A stretch of 64,000 bases of DNA, taken from assembly GCA_026120035.1 (NCBI GenBank), contig JALRME010000011.1:124001-188000 (forward strand). Direction: 5' to 3'. The position numbers and the translations under genes were made by a program. Under the pieces are notes generated by a model. The model did not search any database. It had not been told where the DNA came from and worked only from the letters and a program-made list of their open reading frames with translations. Positions 35,901 to 45,481 of the stretch are shown one piece after another. This stretch comes from Coleophoma eucalyptorum (taxonomy: Eukaryota > Ascomycota > Leotiomycetes > Helotiales > Dermateaceae). Each line of letters starts with the position of its first letter. The first letter of the stretch is position 1.

Positions 35901-36200
35901 CTTTGTCCAAAGGATGGGTCATCGTGTATGACTTTACTTGAATGGGCAAATTCTTTGTTTTAACAGTAAGTAGTGGGACTAAGGAAGGTATATTTAGACT
36001 GGACCAGAACTCGGCAGTATACTCTCGATGAATAGTAGTGATAGGGAACAAAGAAGCTGCTGTAGATACAAACTGAGACCCAAAACATTTGAAGACATAC
36101 TGCTTTTACTGACTCTCGAGGAAGACATGATTACACGCACAACTAAGTTGAGACAGAATTTAATTGAACTAGACTGAGCTCTGCCAAACAGAGTGTAGAT
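29968..36200. other. 6.2-kb region without a convincing gene
   Basis: The largest gap in the window, between two outward-facing genes. It has many short open frames on both strands, none with a recognised domain, and no transposon ends or long repeats that I can see. Two pieces deserve attention. The first is a minus-strand stretch at about 31877-32278 that can be spliced into a small protein in more than one frame. The second is a 96-codon plus-strand frame at 35125-35415 with a hydrophobic N-terminus. CT/GA-rich tracts and A/T-rich patches (for example around 33950 and 34400-34430) are scattered through it. It may hold long non-coding RNAs or distant regulatory DNA for the flanking genes. 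Confidence 0.5.
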
Positions 36201-37685
36201 ATGAAGGTCGAACATACCACGTATGACGAATCACGCAATGGAGGAGACAACAATCCAAGGCGTGAAATACTAAGGCTCCGGTCAACAACGAAGAAGGTAC
36301 TGGACTACTTCATGTTGAATTCTCAGCAACGACGACAGAGCACAAGAGAGAGAGAACGAGTCGTACAAGCCACGGTAGCAAAGCAAGTCTCTTATAATAT
36401 CGCCAAGCATCGAATAGATTCCCGCTCAGAGCAGGACCAGCTAGTGCAGCAGCAGGAGATGGCTCTTGCAACAGTGTATGAAGCTGAACTGCACCAACAC
36501 TCGACAGCGAAGAGCAGCGCTGTGAAAGAGCTAAGGTCAGGACTTACTCCACAGTTGAGACTTAGGCGGAAAGCGAAGATTGCAGATATGATAAAAGATA
36601 TAAAGAATAAGAAATCAGAAGATTCCAAAGAAAGAAGAGAAGGGAGATGCCATGTAGGAAATCTGTATGCAGCGACTTACTGGAGAGTTGATTCCTTTGA
36701 CCAAAGACGCCTGGAGATATACAGACCAAGTTCGTCGCCAACTAAGAACCCGTTCTCTGGACCAGAAGCATCAATTCCACATCAGCGGTCCAGAAGCGCT
36801 CTCATATCCAGTAACTTGACTGGATATATCGAAATCAGCGCCGATCTGCTAGACAGTACACGAAGAGAGTTCACGAAAGACCTAGCGAAGAAATTCAAAC
36901 CGCCTTTCGAGCACTTGAGCTATCGTTCATTCTCTCACGAGCGAGAACCTTCCACCTTTTCAAAGTCATCGTCTTTCTTCTGTGCCGGGGAGAACGAACA
37001 GAGTGGCCACAGGGAATCAGTGCAGGCTTTAAGCCCGCGGCAACAAAAGAACACTGGAAGGCGTCTCAGTGGCGAAGGTACTAGTCCCTGGACAAGCCCA
37101 GCACCAACGAATTGTAGACTTTGTAAGAAAGTCGGAGTGAGAGGGATAAGAGGACTTTGCGAAGAGTGCGAAAATGACTTCATGCGGCCAAAGACGCAGT
37201 TGCACAATCTCCAATTTTCGTATAACGACGATATGCCGCCAATACCACCGCTAAAAGATAAGAGAATACTTCAGCAGGACCATACACAACTTATGCTAAC
37301 TCAAGACGAAATAGACAGAGAGGCAAAGCCGCGAATCGAAGTGAGGTTGTCCAGTGCAAGCAGCAGACCTACCATTGTTGAACCGAAACCACCGCGAGAA
37401 TCCTCGCAGCGAGCTCTATTTATTGAGACGGAAGCCGACGACGATAAATGGTATAGGTGGCAATCAGATGTTTCGCAGGTCGAAATTGTGAAGTCTCAGA
37501 ATCTTTTCGAGAGGTGGTCAGCTTGCCATGCCGAAGAACAACATGACCATATCAACCCCTTCGTACCGAGTGATCGGAAGGGCAAAGAAAGGGCCAATAA
37601 TAGGAACAGTGGCTTCTATGGCTACTGGGATGATGTACTGGCATGCTATGGAGGAGTAAATCCGGCAAAGGAGAGGACTCCATAG
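36201..37685 (+). CDS. Unknown protein with a four-cysteine motif
   Basis: Single exon of 494 aa with an ATG at 36201. The N-terminal 150 residues are strongly basic and helical, rich in Arg, Gln, Lys and Glu (RRQSTRERERVVQATVAKQV; AKIADMIKDIKNKKSEDS). The middle is Ser/Pro-rich. At residues 305-323 there is a C-x2-C ... C-x2-C arrangement (NCRLCKK ... LCEECEND) that could bind one zinc ion. After it come a Pro-rich piece, DDKWYRWQSDVSQVEI, and a C-terminus with GFYGYWDDVLACYGG. No enzyme motif, signal peptide or membrane helix is seen. I do not recognise the family; it may be lineage-restricted. It is convergent with the CobW-type gene, 188 bp away. Confidence 0.72.
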   Translation: MKVEHTTYDESRNGGDNNPRREILRLRSTTKKVLDYFMLNSQQRRQSTRERERVVQATVAKQVSYNIAKHRIDSRSEQDQLVQQQEMALATVYEAELHQHSTAKSSAVKELRSGLTPQLRLRRKAKIADMIKDIKNKKSEDSKERREGRCHVGNLYAATYWRVDSFDQRRLEIYRPSSSPTKNPFSGPEASIPHQRSRSALISSNLTGYIEISADLLDSTRREFTKDLAKKFKPPFEHLSYRSFSHEREPSTFSKSSSFFCAGENEQSGHRESVQALSPRQQKNTGRRLSGEGTSPWTSPAPTNCRLCKKVGVRGIRGLCEECENDFMRPKTQLHNLQFSYNDDMPPIPPLKDKRILQQDHTQLMLTQDEIDREAKPRIEVRLSSASSRPTIVEPKPPRESSQRALFIETEADDDKWYRWQSDVSQVEIVKSQNLFERWSACHAEEQHDHINPFVPSDRKGKERANNRNSGFYGYWDDVLACYGGVNPAKERTP

Positions 37686-37873
37686 TTTGGTAGATCAATG
37701 GCACTTGACCATGAAAGTCATGGCGTGATGTTGGCGGAACTGAACTCTAGTACTGATGTATGACTTTTAATCGATCTTCTCCCAACGTCCGTCTATCGTC
37801 TATTCACCCAACTCCTTCAATGCAAATGCTGTGCTAGCTTTTTTGCCTGTTGCACATGCAAATGTGATTTCAA

Positions 37874-38980
37874 TCACAAAATCTTCTCGACCGTCAATGT
37901 GCCTTTTTGATCACCCTCTAATTCTATCATACCTGCCGACTCTATGCGCTTCTTCCATTTCGTGCTCTCATAACGCGCCAAAATCATCGTCATTCGTAAA
38001 ACCGTGCCGTTACTCGATTCGTGCTCCTCGCTGTTCATTGGCGTACAAGTCCACCTTCCAAATGCCCAGTTGAGAATATATCTGTTCGCTGAGGACGTCT
38101 TGGAGGGGGTATTGTCGTCCGATGATGCTATGGGCGAAGAAGCTGCAAGAACAGCCTTGATTCGATATACTTCATCTTTGGGTGCTGTCTTCAAAAGCTT
38201 CTCTAATTTTGAACTATCTACTACGGCTCCGGGCCCAGCAGTCATAGTAACGGAGAGAACTTCAACTTCGCTCTGATGTTCCTTTTCTCCTTCATGCGAA
38301 TGGTCATGCGAATGGCTATGGTCGTGGTCATGGCCATTGACTTCGGACTCCCCTAAATCTTTGGCCAGGCCACCATCAATACCAAACACCAGGTCCGAAG
38401 GCACCTTTCCTTTGTCGCTCTTCACCCAGGCAATCTGAACCTCCAAGTCCCCCAGTCGGTCCAAGCAATCATCGAATCTCCTCTCATCACACAGTTCCCA
38501 TTTATTGAAGACCACCAAGTCGGTGTAGCGTGCTTGGATCTTGGCCGTGTAGCTCGTGTCCTCATAACCTTTCCAGTTCTCAACATCAATGACCGTCACC
38601 ACTCCATCCAGAACGTAAGCGCCGCCAGTTTGCTTGGAAAGCCGGTTGACTTCCATGGCCAAGGTTGCTGGAAATGCAGAGCCCGAAGTTTCCACCACGA
38701 TTCTGTCGGGATTTATGGTTGAACGGAGTTCCTCCAACGCAGTGTCCAGCTGACCGACCATGTTACAGCATATACAGCCATTGAGAAGTTCGCGTACACC
38801 AGAAATAGCAGAGGAATTCGCAAGTTGGGAATCGATTGCCAGGTCACCAAACTCGTTCTTCAATAAGGCGAGTTTGTAGGTGGGGTTCTGAGCGCGAAGT
38901 TGGGGCAGAAGATTGAGTAGAAGAGTGGTCTTGCCCGCACCAAGGAAGCCAGTGACGATGGTTATTGGAATTGGCGTCAT
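37874..38980 (-). CDS. CobW/COG0523-type G3E GTPase (metal chaperone family)
   Basis: Single exon of 368 aa starting MTPIPITIVTGFLG. Family knowledge: COG0523 GTPases deliver or insert metals, and some eukaryotic members (Zng1 type) transfer zinc to methionine aminopeptidase; others are uncharacterised. Seen: Walker A GFLGAGKTT at residues 11-19; the metal-binding GCICC at 68-72 followed by NMVGQL; DRIVVETSG; a VFNKWELC stretch in the place of the NKxD guanine motif (Asn-Lys kept, Asp replaced by Glu or shifted); and a His/Asp-rich linker of about 20 residues near 215-235 that likely binds metal. A C-terminal CobW_C-like domain follows (NWAFGRWTCTP). Length is normal. Divergent from a small hydrophilic protein gene. 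Which metal it serves cannot be told from the sequence. Confidence 0.9.
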   Translation of the reverse strand: MTPIPITIVTGFLGAGKTTLLLNLLPQLRAQNPTYKLALLKNEFGDLAIDSQLANSSAISGVRELLNGCICCNMVGQLDTALEELRSTINPDRIVVETSGSAFPATLAMEVNRLSKQTGGAYVLDGVVTVIDVENWKGYEDTSYTAKIQARYTDLVVFNKWELCDERRFDDCLDRLGDLEVQIAWVKSDKGKVPSDLVFGIDGGLAKDLGESEVNGHDHDHSHSHDHSHEGEKEHQSEVEVLSVTMTAGPGAVVDSSKLEKLLKTAPKDEVYRIKAVLAASSPIASSDDNTPSKTSSANRYILNWAFGRWTCTPMNSEEHESSNGTVLRMTMILARYESTKWKKRIESAGMIELEGDQKGTLTVEKIL

Positions 38981-39599
38981 GATGAGAAAATACGCAGATA
39001 AAGGGCAGGCTAGAAACTTGCAAACAGAATGAGAACAGTCTGGATATGTTGACGTTGGTGGTGCTCACGCTAAAAAAGTGCGATAGCAGCTTATCACCAA
39101 CCCGTGTCAAGGTGTACCGCCACAGGCAGGGGAGGGGTCGGAGATCCTATTCAACAACGCTGGGGCTGGTGATAGAATTCTAATTCATGGGTTCAATGTT
39201 GCAGCTGATCCTCTTCATACACATTTCTCTATCCTTCGAGGTTCTAATGGTTTTGCCAACTGCAAAATAACTGCATACGATGGAGAGAGAGGCCAACCCA
39301 TCGCCTGGACTGCCTACTTTCCAGCTCCCAAGCTTTTCTTCCCACATGCTTGGGGTCTGACGTCAAGTGGAGAGAGACGCTGTAGCTACGACTCTCTCAC
39401 TCATGGACAACCACTTTTACTTGCAATCCTATTTCGCTTTCTATTACTCTACAACTTGATACTTATCTACAATTTCTTCAATCCGATATTTACATAGGAA
39501 TCAGAAATACTCAGCCCTACAGCTCTATAAATGTATGCTCAATTCTGTTAAACCCACTTAGTGGTACTGACATCGTCTTCCAGAACCCTACATCATACC
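38981..39599. promoter_or_regulatory. Divergent promoter region (CobW GTPase / small hydrophilic protein)
   Basis: 619 bp between outward-facing starts. A TGACGTCA-like piece (CTGACGTCAAG, around 39358) resembles a bZIP/CRE site and would suit a stress-regulated neighbour; this is inference only. Confidence 0.4.
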
Positions 39600-40093
39600 A
39601 TGTCTTCGCAACCCTCGACGGTTGATACAGTCAAGAATACAGCCTCGAGCGCATACGAGTCTGTCGCAAATGTTGTCCAGCCTTCTCAAGATTCGAAGCC
39701 TAAAGGGCCTGAGCTTACAAAAGATGCGCAAGGTCAAGCTTGCAAGAAAGGGGATTACAAGGACCAATTGAACCAGGCTGCCATGGGCAACCCATCGCAG
39801 GAGAAGCAAGAGGGTTACATTGAGAAAGGTATGGGATTGCGGTAACTCTTTGGGTATTCTCAAAGCAGAGCATTAAGGAATTCCTACTGACTGCGCAAGT
39901 GTTGTCATATATTCCAGGCGTTAGCAAATTACAACAATCAGCTTTCGAACAAGGTCCTGAAGAAACGAAACGTAAAGACGATGGCACTCCACCAACTCGA
40001 CCAGATCATGATACACAGGTAGAGGAGTTCATTCGATGCCAGTATATGACGAAGGGGAACAACGACTTGGAGAAGCTCGCAGCAAAGAATTGA
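39600..40093 (+). CDS. Small hydrophilic protein of unknown function (134 aa)
   Basis: Two exons, 39600-39828 and 39918-40093, joined by an 89-nt intron (GTATGG donor, CAG acceptor; G|GC gives Gly). The protein starts MSSQPSTVDTVKNTASSAYE and is very hydrophilic, rich in Gln, Lys, Asp, Ser and Gly, with QAAMGNPSQEKQEGYIEKG and KLQQSAFEQGPEETKRKDD. No signal peptide or membrane helix. Its composition recalls LEA-like or CsbD-like stress proteins in general character, but I see no diagnostic repeat, so this is only a suggestion. Without splicing the frame would end after 81 codons at 39845; the spliced form continues smoothly to a stop at 40091-40093, which is why I prefer it. Confidence 0.65.
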
Positions 40094-41128
40094 AGATGGT
40101 CCTGTAAAATACAGTCGAAGGCATGATGGCGTTTCTTCGTTTCAAATGGCACGTCGGTAAGCTTGGAAAGGTTGGAAATCAGGAATTGGCGTACATTGCA
40201 TTTTTGGATATTAAGAGGGGAAAAACATACCCAATGGCAGCGAGCAGAACGCAGGTCTGGTACGGAAACTGATGGCTGGCCTTTGTACAACAAATTTATC
40301 ACATATGATCCGAGCAATGATCAAACTCTGGCTAGGGTGGGCATAGGCTCATGTTACACATACTCCCTTACCTCAGTGCTTCAAGCACGAAGAAAATCAT
40401 GCACTGCAGTGCTAATTTATCAGAAGTGACCACGGTGAATATGAGATTTGGCATGATGTGCACCCACTGCGATATTCGCAGGCTGGGGCATTCCGCTAAA
40501 ATCAGTGAGAGCGAGAAGGCCCCTCTGGATCTCGGAAACAGGATCTCAGTCTTTTCTGAATTAACGAAATCACAAGGCACATGCATTAGCATCATTTCCT
40601 ATTTGACAATTATCTAATTTTGATAGTATAGAAGCACAGTACTTACTGCAAGGCTATCTCTCCATGCATCCAGCCATTTCTGGGTAGACTTTTGCATTTC
40701 TACGCCTGTCTAGCAGCTCAAGACCTTTCGTTCATTGATTGGCCTCCTATAGCACATTTTATGGCAATTTCTGTATTCCTGATTATGTCGATCTATACTG
40801 ATATGATATGAAAATCAAGAGACACTTTCACGACAAGAAAATATTAAGATCACTCCTCATTAATGTTAGTTGATTCTGCTCAAAAACATTACGACGGCCA
40901 TCCCCCCCCCTATCCCCTTCACCACCAACCAAGTGCATCTTACAATATCTCACACTACAAAGACGTAAGCAGTCAAACCCAGGAAGGAAAGAAGACGCTC
41001 GAAGCAGGATACACAAAATCTCTCAAAAGCTCCCAAAAAGACTCACAAACATTTCCTATCCCCCCGTCCGCATCATTCCCTTGCCTTGCCTCACCCATGC
41101 CCCATGACAAATAGGCACAAGAACAAAA
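40094..41128. other. Convergent intergenic region
   Basis: About 1 kb between the 3' ends of two small genes. It includes a C-rich tract near 40903-40911. No gene seen. Confidence 0.5.
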
Positions 41129-41602
41129 TCACTCCTTCTTCCCCTCCACCTTCACGCCTGCCTCCTTCTCCAACTTCAATCTCTCAGCCTCCCGTTCCTT
41201 AACAACCTACACGTGCAGAGGGCAAGCATTAGCAATCTAGGCCTTTCCAATCCATTCCCCTCCCCCCATCCCGCCCCCATCTCCCCAGCCCCCAAAACAA
41301 CCCTTCACTTCCTCTACCCCTCCTCTCTCATTTAAAGAATCGCCACATTCACAAAACCTTTCAACACCCAGGAGCAGTAAAAGCCATAAAAACAAACAGA
41401 GAGACGGAGAGAGGGGGGGGGAAATATGGAGAAAAAAACTTACCGTCCATCCTGTGTAGACCAGCAACGCAATAAAGCCAATCCCGATTAGCGTCCTCCG
41501 TAACGTGCGATCGATAAGGTCCGTTTCGGGAGAGGGGTCGAGGAGGATTTCGGTGTATTTGTGGAGAGTTTCAAAGAGGGTGGTTAGATTCAGGAAAGAC
41601 AT
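41129..41602 (-). CDS. Small single-pass membrane protein (78 aa)
   Basis: Two exons on the minus strand, 41602-41444 and 41206-41129, giving 78 aa. Seen: a short N-terminal helix (LTTLFETLHKYTEILLD), an acidic linker, then basic residues and a hydrophobic helix TLIGIGFIALLVYTGWTV at about residues 37-54, followed by a charged helical tail (VKEREAERLKLEKEAG) ending in Lys/Glu. Donor GTAAGT and acceptor TAG give a phase-0 junction. The 237-nt intron is long for this window and contains a G run (41413-41421 on the plus strand). I do not recognise the protein; the layout fits a small ER or mitochondrial membrane subunit. Without splicing the frame runs on into intron sequence rich in Ser/Leu and Gly. 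Confidence 0.7.
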
Positions 41603-42437
41603 GTTGAAAAGCGTGGGAGGAAAGGCGAAGGAAGTGGAAGGCGGGGTGAAATGGGACGGTGTAAAAAGACGGAAGGGGATGTTTTGGTTTGTCTAAGAGA
41701 CGTATATCGTTAGGTGTAGTGGGATAAAAAGGTAAATAGATGAACTCCAGGCCGAAGACATAGTAAGGCGATATGCCCGGTTGCCTAATTTGGAATGTGT
41801 CCTATTTCTGATACGAGGGGAGGCCAAAAGAGTGAATAAAACTAAAAACGTGATTTCACAGAAGATCTACAAGAGGGATTTATGTATCAGATTCTCATTA
41901 CCGCTTCCTAGTCGATTCGAGGGAGCTATCGTGCTATGTACGTTAAGCAGAGCAGGGGAAAACCAGTGCTGATGAAGAAGTAAGAGGCTCCTATCTACAA
42001 AAGGTTACCCCTTCCCTTCCCTTCCCTTGGGTCCTGCTCTCGCCCTGCATCATCCCTGAGACCCTTCGTGACCTGAATATTCTCAAATACATTATTCCAT
42101 ATCGTACCAGGCTAACAAGCCTATGCAGGTACTCGATGCATGGCCGAAAAACACATCCCAACGAACCTTACCCAGCCAAGAATGAATCATCCCGAAAAGC
42201 AAATCCCCGCACCGTTTCGCAAACCCCAGTTCCCATCCCAGTTGTTGTATGCCGCTAGAAAGATTCGAGGAAGGAAAGAGGAGCAAAGAAAAGAGAAAAA
42301 CTAAAAAGACGTATTCTTGATGCAAATGCCCCTATGCAACCCTTTGTGTTGTGGAAACGCCTGGATATCGATTGAAGAAGCTGCCAGTTCTTCTGTTGTT
42401 CAAGGCAACGCTAAATTCACTGAGTCAAGGAAAATCA
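41603..42437. other. Intergenic region between two minus-strand genes
   Basis: About 0.8 kb; holds the small-membrane-protein promoter and the F-box gene 3' UTR. A CCCTT pentamer repeat lies inside. No gene seen. Confidence 0.5.
42007..42030. repeat. CCCTT pentamer microsatellite
   Basis: Four to five tandem CCCTT/TTCCC units in intergenic DNA. Confidence 0.8.
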
Positions 42438-45400
42438 TTACTTCTGATGTGCAAAGCTTCGCGAGAAATCCTTGAAGCCATGCTGTTGTGGATCGGAGGG
42501 TGTCTGTGGTCCGAGTAGGTCCGATATGGGAAGTCGGGTTGTGTAGTGAGAATTGCTACTTGTGTTGTGTGAGGAAGATTGTTGTGATCGCTGGTGGTGA
42601 TTAGGATGCATAGGATGGTCATTGAATCGACTAGCAGAGGAAGGTCGACGAAGGCCACCACCCGACATGTGGGAGGACATGGATTGATGGTGGAGTTGTC
42701 CATATTCAAGCTCGCCAGACGTACTCCGCTTCATTAATGACGCAGGATTCATTTGAAAGGGATTCGAGAAGTTTGCGAGAAAGCCTGTGCCGTACATATT
42801 TAGGCTAAACTGTTGGTTCGACGACTCACTGAACGAGGCTTGACGGCCCATATCGTTCACGACAGGGAGATGACGAGACGCTGAACCTCGGTGTTGTCCA
42901 TGAACTTGATGCATGGCATTTGTTGATACCTGAGCTCGAGGATGGCCATTTGCCAGTTGTCCTTGGCTTCGCGACGTGCTTGAAGGTTGTCCATGTGCTT
43001 GAGGTCGTTCATGAGATTGGGCTTGAGTTCGTGAGATATGAGGAACTTGATGTCTAGATGGTTGAGACATACCACCAGATGATTGTCCGTGAACTCGCGA
43101 TATGTTACCAGACTGATCAAACGTTTGAGACACAGCATTAGAGTGTTGTGCTTGAGATTGCGTGAAGCCAGATTGATGTCTAGATCCTTGTGAAACTGCG
43201 TGGCCATGCATTCGCATCATGCCATTAGTTAATTGCCTGTGTAGTTGATGGATACCAGAGGCTGCAAACTGTGTGGAAGAAATTGATGAATGGCCAGTTC
43301 CTGAACCCGAACCTGAACTGGAGCTTGGATTATGAGGCATAGAGAATCCGGTGGGATGCGATGTTGGAGCTGCACGGTGAATGCTTGTAACTCTTGGAGA
43401 GGCAGAGCGACTATAGTCGCCAGAATCGCTATCAGTATTTGTCGCGCTCTCATCATCAAAAGCCCCATCAACCCGACCTCCACCTGCCTGAGAGTCCTCC
43501 CACTCCTTCTCAATTTTTGGCTTGAGCATTAGCCAGCCTCGCTCAGAACCAGGGTCACGGAAGACTCGTGTAGCAGCTTTAAAAGCCTTCGTACTCTTCA
43601 CAAACTCCTCAGGAATATTTGGCAAATCCTCTCCTGCTCTCTTCGTGAATAACGCCTTGCGTGCTGCTCTGTTCTCAGCATGCGGCTTTCTGATGACACC
43701 TCGTCGTGATCTGATGCCGGCCTCAATTTTGATAACCTTTGCCATGTGCTCATCCGTCTTAGCCTTCCTCTCTGCGAAGAATGCATTCTGTTTCTCTGGC
43801 AGCGCATCCATCTCAGCCTGCCAAGCAGCGGCAGCAGCAGTCTTTTCCTCAGCGGAATGCTCGGGATTCTCTTGGTACGGCGCAGGAGTCAATGCCTCGT
43901 ACTCAGCAAATACAGTGTCAACATCCTCTTGCAAATAGACTTTGTAGAGTCTTGGAGCCCCACGAGGACGAGGAACGACGTCCTCAACAAAGTCATGTGG
44001 TTTGACAAACGAATCCTGCATGCCAACAGGGATACATTCTAAGAGCTTTGTTAAGGTGGTTCTGGGGTAAGTCGATGCATGGATCTTCAAGAGTCTGTCC
44101 TCGCGGATTACCTTCTCCTTCCAATGTGTCATGCACCATCGCTTCGACCAGGACCAATGAGTACGGGCTGCCATTTTCTCGGTATCATGTTCACAGTCTG
44201 GGATCTGACAACCCTTGCCCTCAAGCAGATTGCTATATTGCCGTTCAGTAACACCGTCTGGAGGCGAGGGCATGTCGTGACCAAAGTTCTCCTTGCGACA
44301 ATTCACGTAGATCGAATCGTACTGGTCAACGAGCTCCTTCCTAATTTTATCCACCAGACGGACCTTGGCTAAGAATCTAGGGGGGGTAAACTCAAGAATT
44401 CTCATCCAAATATCCTTGGGAAGTTGTGACGCCTGCGTGATGTCAGCCAAGGTCAGCGAAGAAAGCGGACGATACTCACAGCTGTATCCTTAGGTGCCTT
44501 TGGCTTGGGAGCTCTCTTGGCCTTGCCCGTATCTACCTTTTTCTTCTTGGGAGCTGGTGCACTTCCATCCGATGTCTCCTTTCGCTTCAGAGAAGCTGAG
44601 CCACTGGCCGATGACTCCATGCTGCTGGCAGGAAGGCCTGCGTCTGGCGTTGACCGGGAACTTGACTGTCTGCTCATGAGGTTTGCAATAATGTCGTTAG
44701 AAGATGAGAGCGAGTTCAAGGTTGATTGAGGGTGGGAGAGGATAGCTGCGAGAGTGTTGTTTGGGTTGTCGGTTGTGGACGTTGAGTGAATCCCTGGTAG
44801 TGCCTGTGGCTGAGATCTTGATGCAGCTTGATCGTGTGTAGTGGATGAGGCCTCTGTTGCGTATAAACGTTGTATCGATTGGAAATTTGTTGCATATGGT
44901 TGTGGGAGCGTGGCTCTTGGCAGTGTCACTAATGCTCGAGCTGCGGAAGTTATAGAACTTTCAGGATCGTGGGACTGTGGTTGGTACTGCATAGCGTGCA
45001 ATAATTGATTAGACCGAGAAAATAAATCATGAGTGAAGGCCTCCGAGAAGCCGTTCTGGCTCAAACATTCACTTGTTGGCGTGGTGTAGATGTTTGCATA
45101 AGGATTTCCGCCTCTGTGAGGATGTAACCCCCCTTGTCCAACAGACGTCCCACTCCTTTCTCTTTCACGGTCCGCCATACTACTGTTCTCACTGACCTCC
45201 CGCCACCTTTCCAGTTGTTTGAAGGACAGTAGTTGTTGGAGAGCACCGGATTCTTTTAGTTGGAGAGGGAAAGTGTGTGAGGGGCTCCCAGAGCCTTCCC
45301 CTGCCGCGGTGTAAGGGACTTCTTGTGAGGATGGTTGTGCGACGTCGGCAGCGCTCTTTACAAAAGCTCCAACAAGATATCGGGCAGTCAACAGGCCTGC

Positions 45401-45481
45401 GGGGTGGCTGAAGATGTTTTCGAGGTCGAGGAGGTGGTCGTTGTCGCTGGAGTCGGCCTGTGGACGACTGTCGGAGGTCAT
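42438..45481 (-). CDS. Large F-box-like protein with Gln/Ser/His-rich tail
   Basis: Two exons on the minus strand, 45481-44480 and 44432-42438, joined by a 47-nt intron (phase 0), giving 998 aa. The first ~310 residues are disordered, ending in a basic Lys/Pro stretch (APKKKKVDTGKAKRAPKP) that is a likely nuclear localisation signal. Just after the junction comes an F-box-like helix set (LPKDIWMRILEFTPPRFLAK, residues ~337-356). Then there is a Cys/His-containing domain (KGCQIPDCEHDTEKM; WCMTHWKEKV) and a charged helical region. The last ~330 residues are low complexity, full of Gln, His, Ser and Gly with recurring HGQ, QSQ and SRHQ pieces. F-box proteins usually pick substrates for SCF ubiquitin ligases; here the domain is divergent, so that role is inferred. 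The upstream frame could be a separate gene, but the in-frame splice and missing stop favour one protein. Confidence 0.75.
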
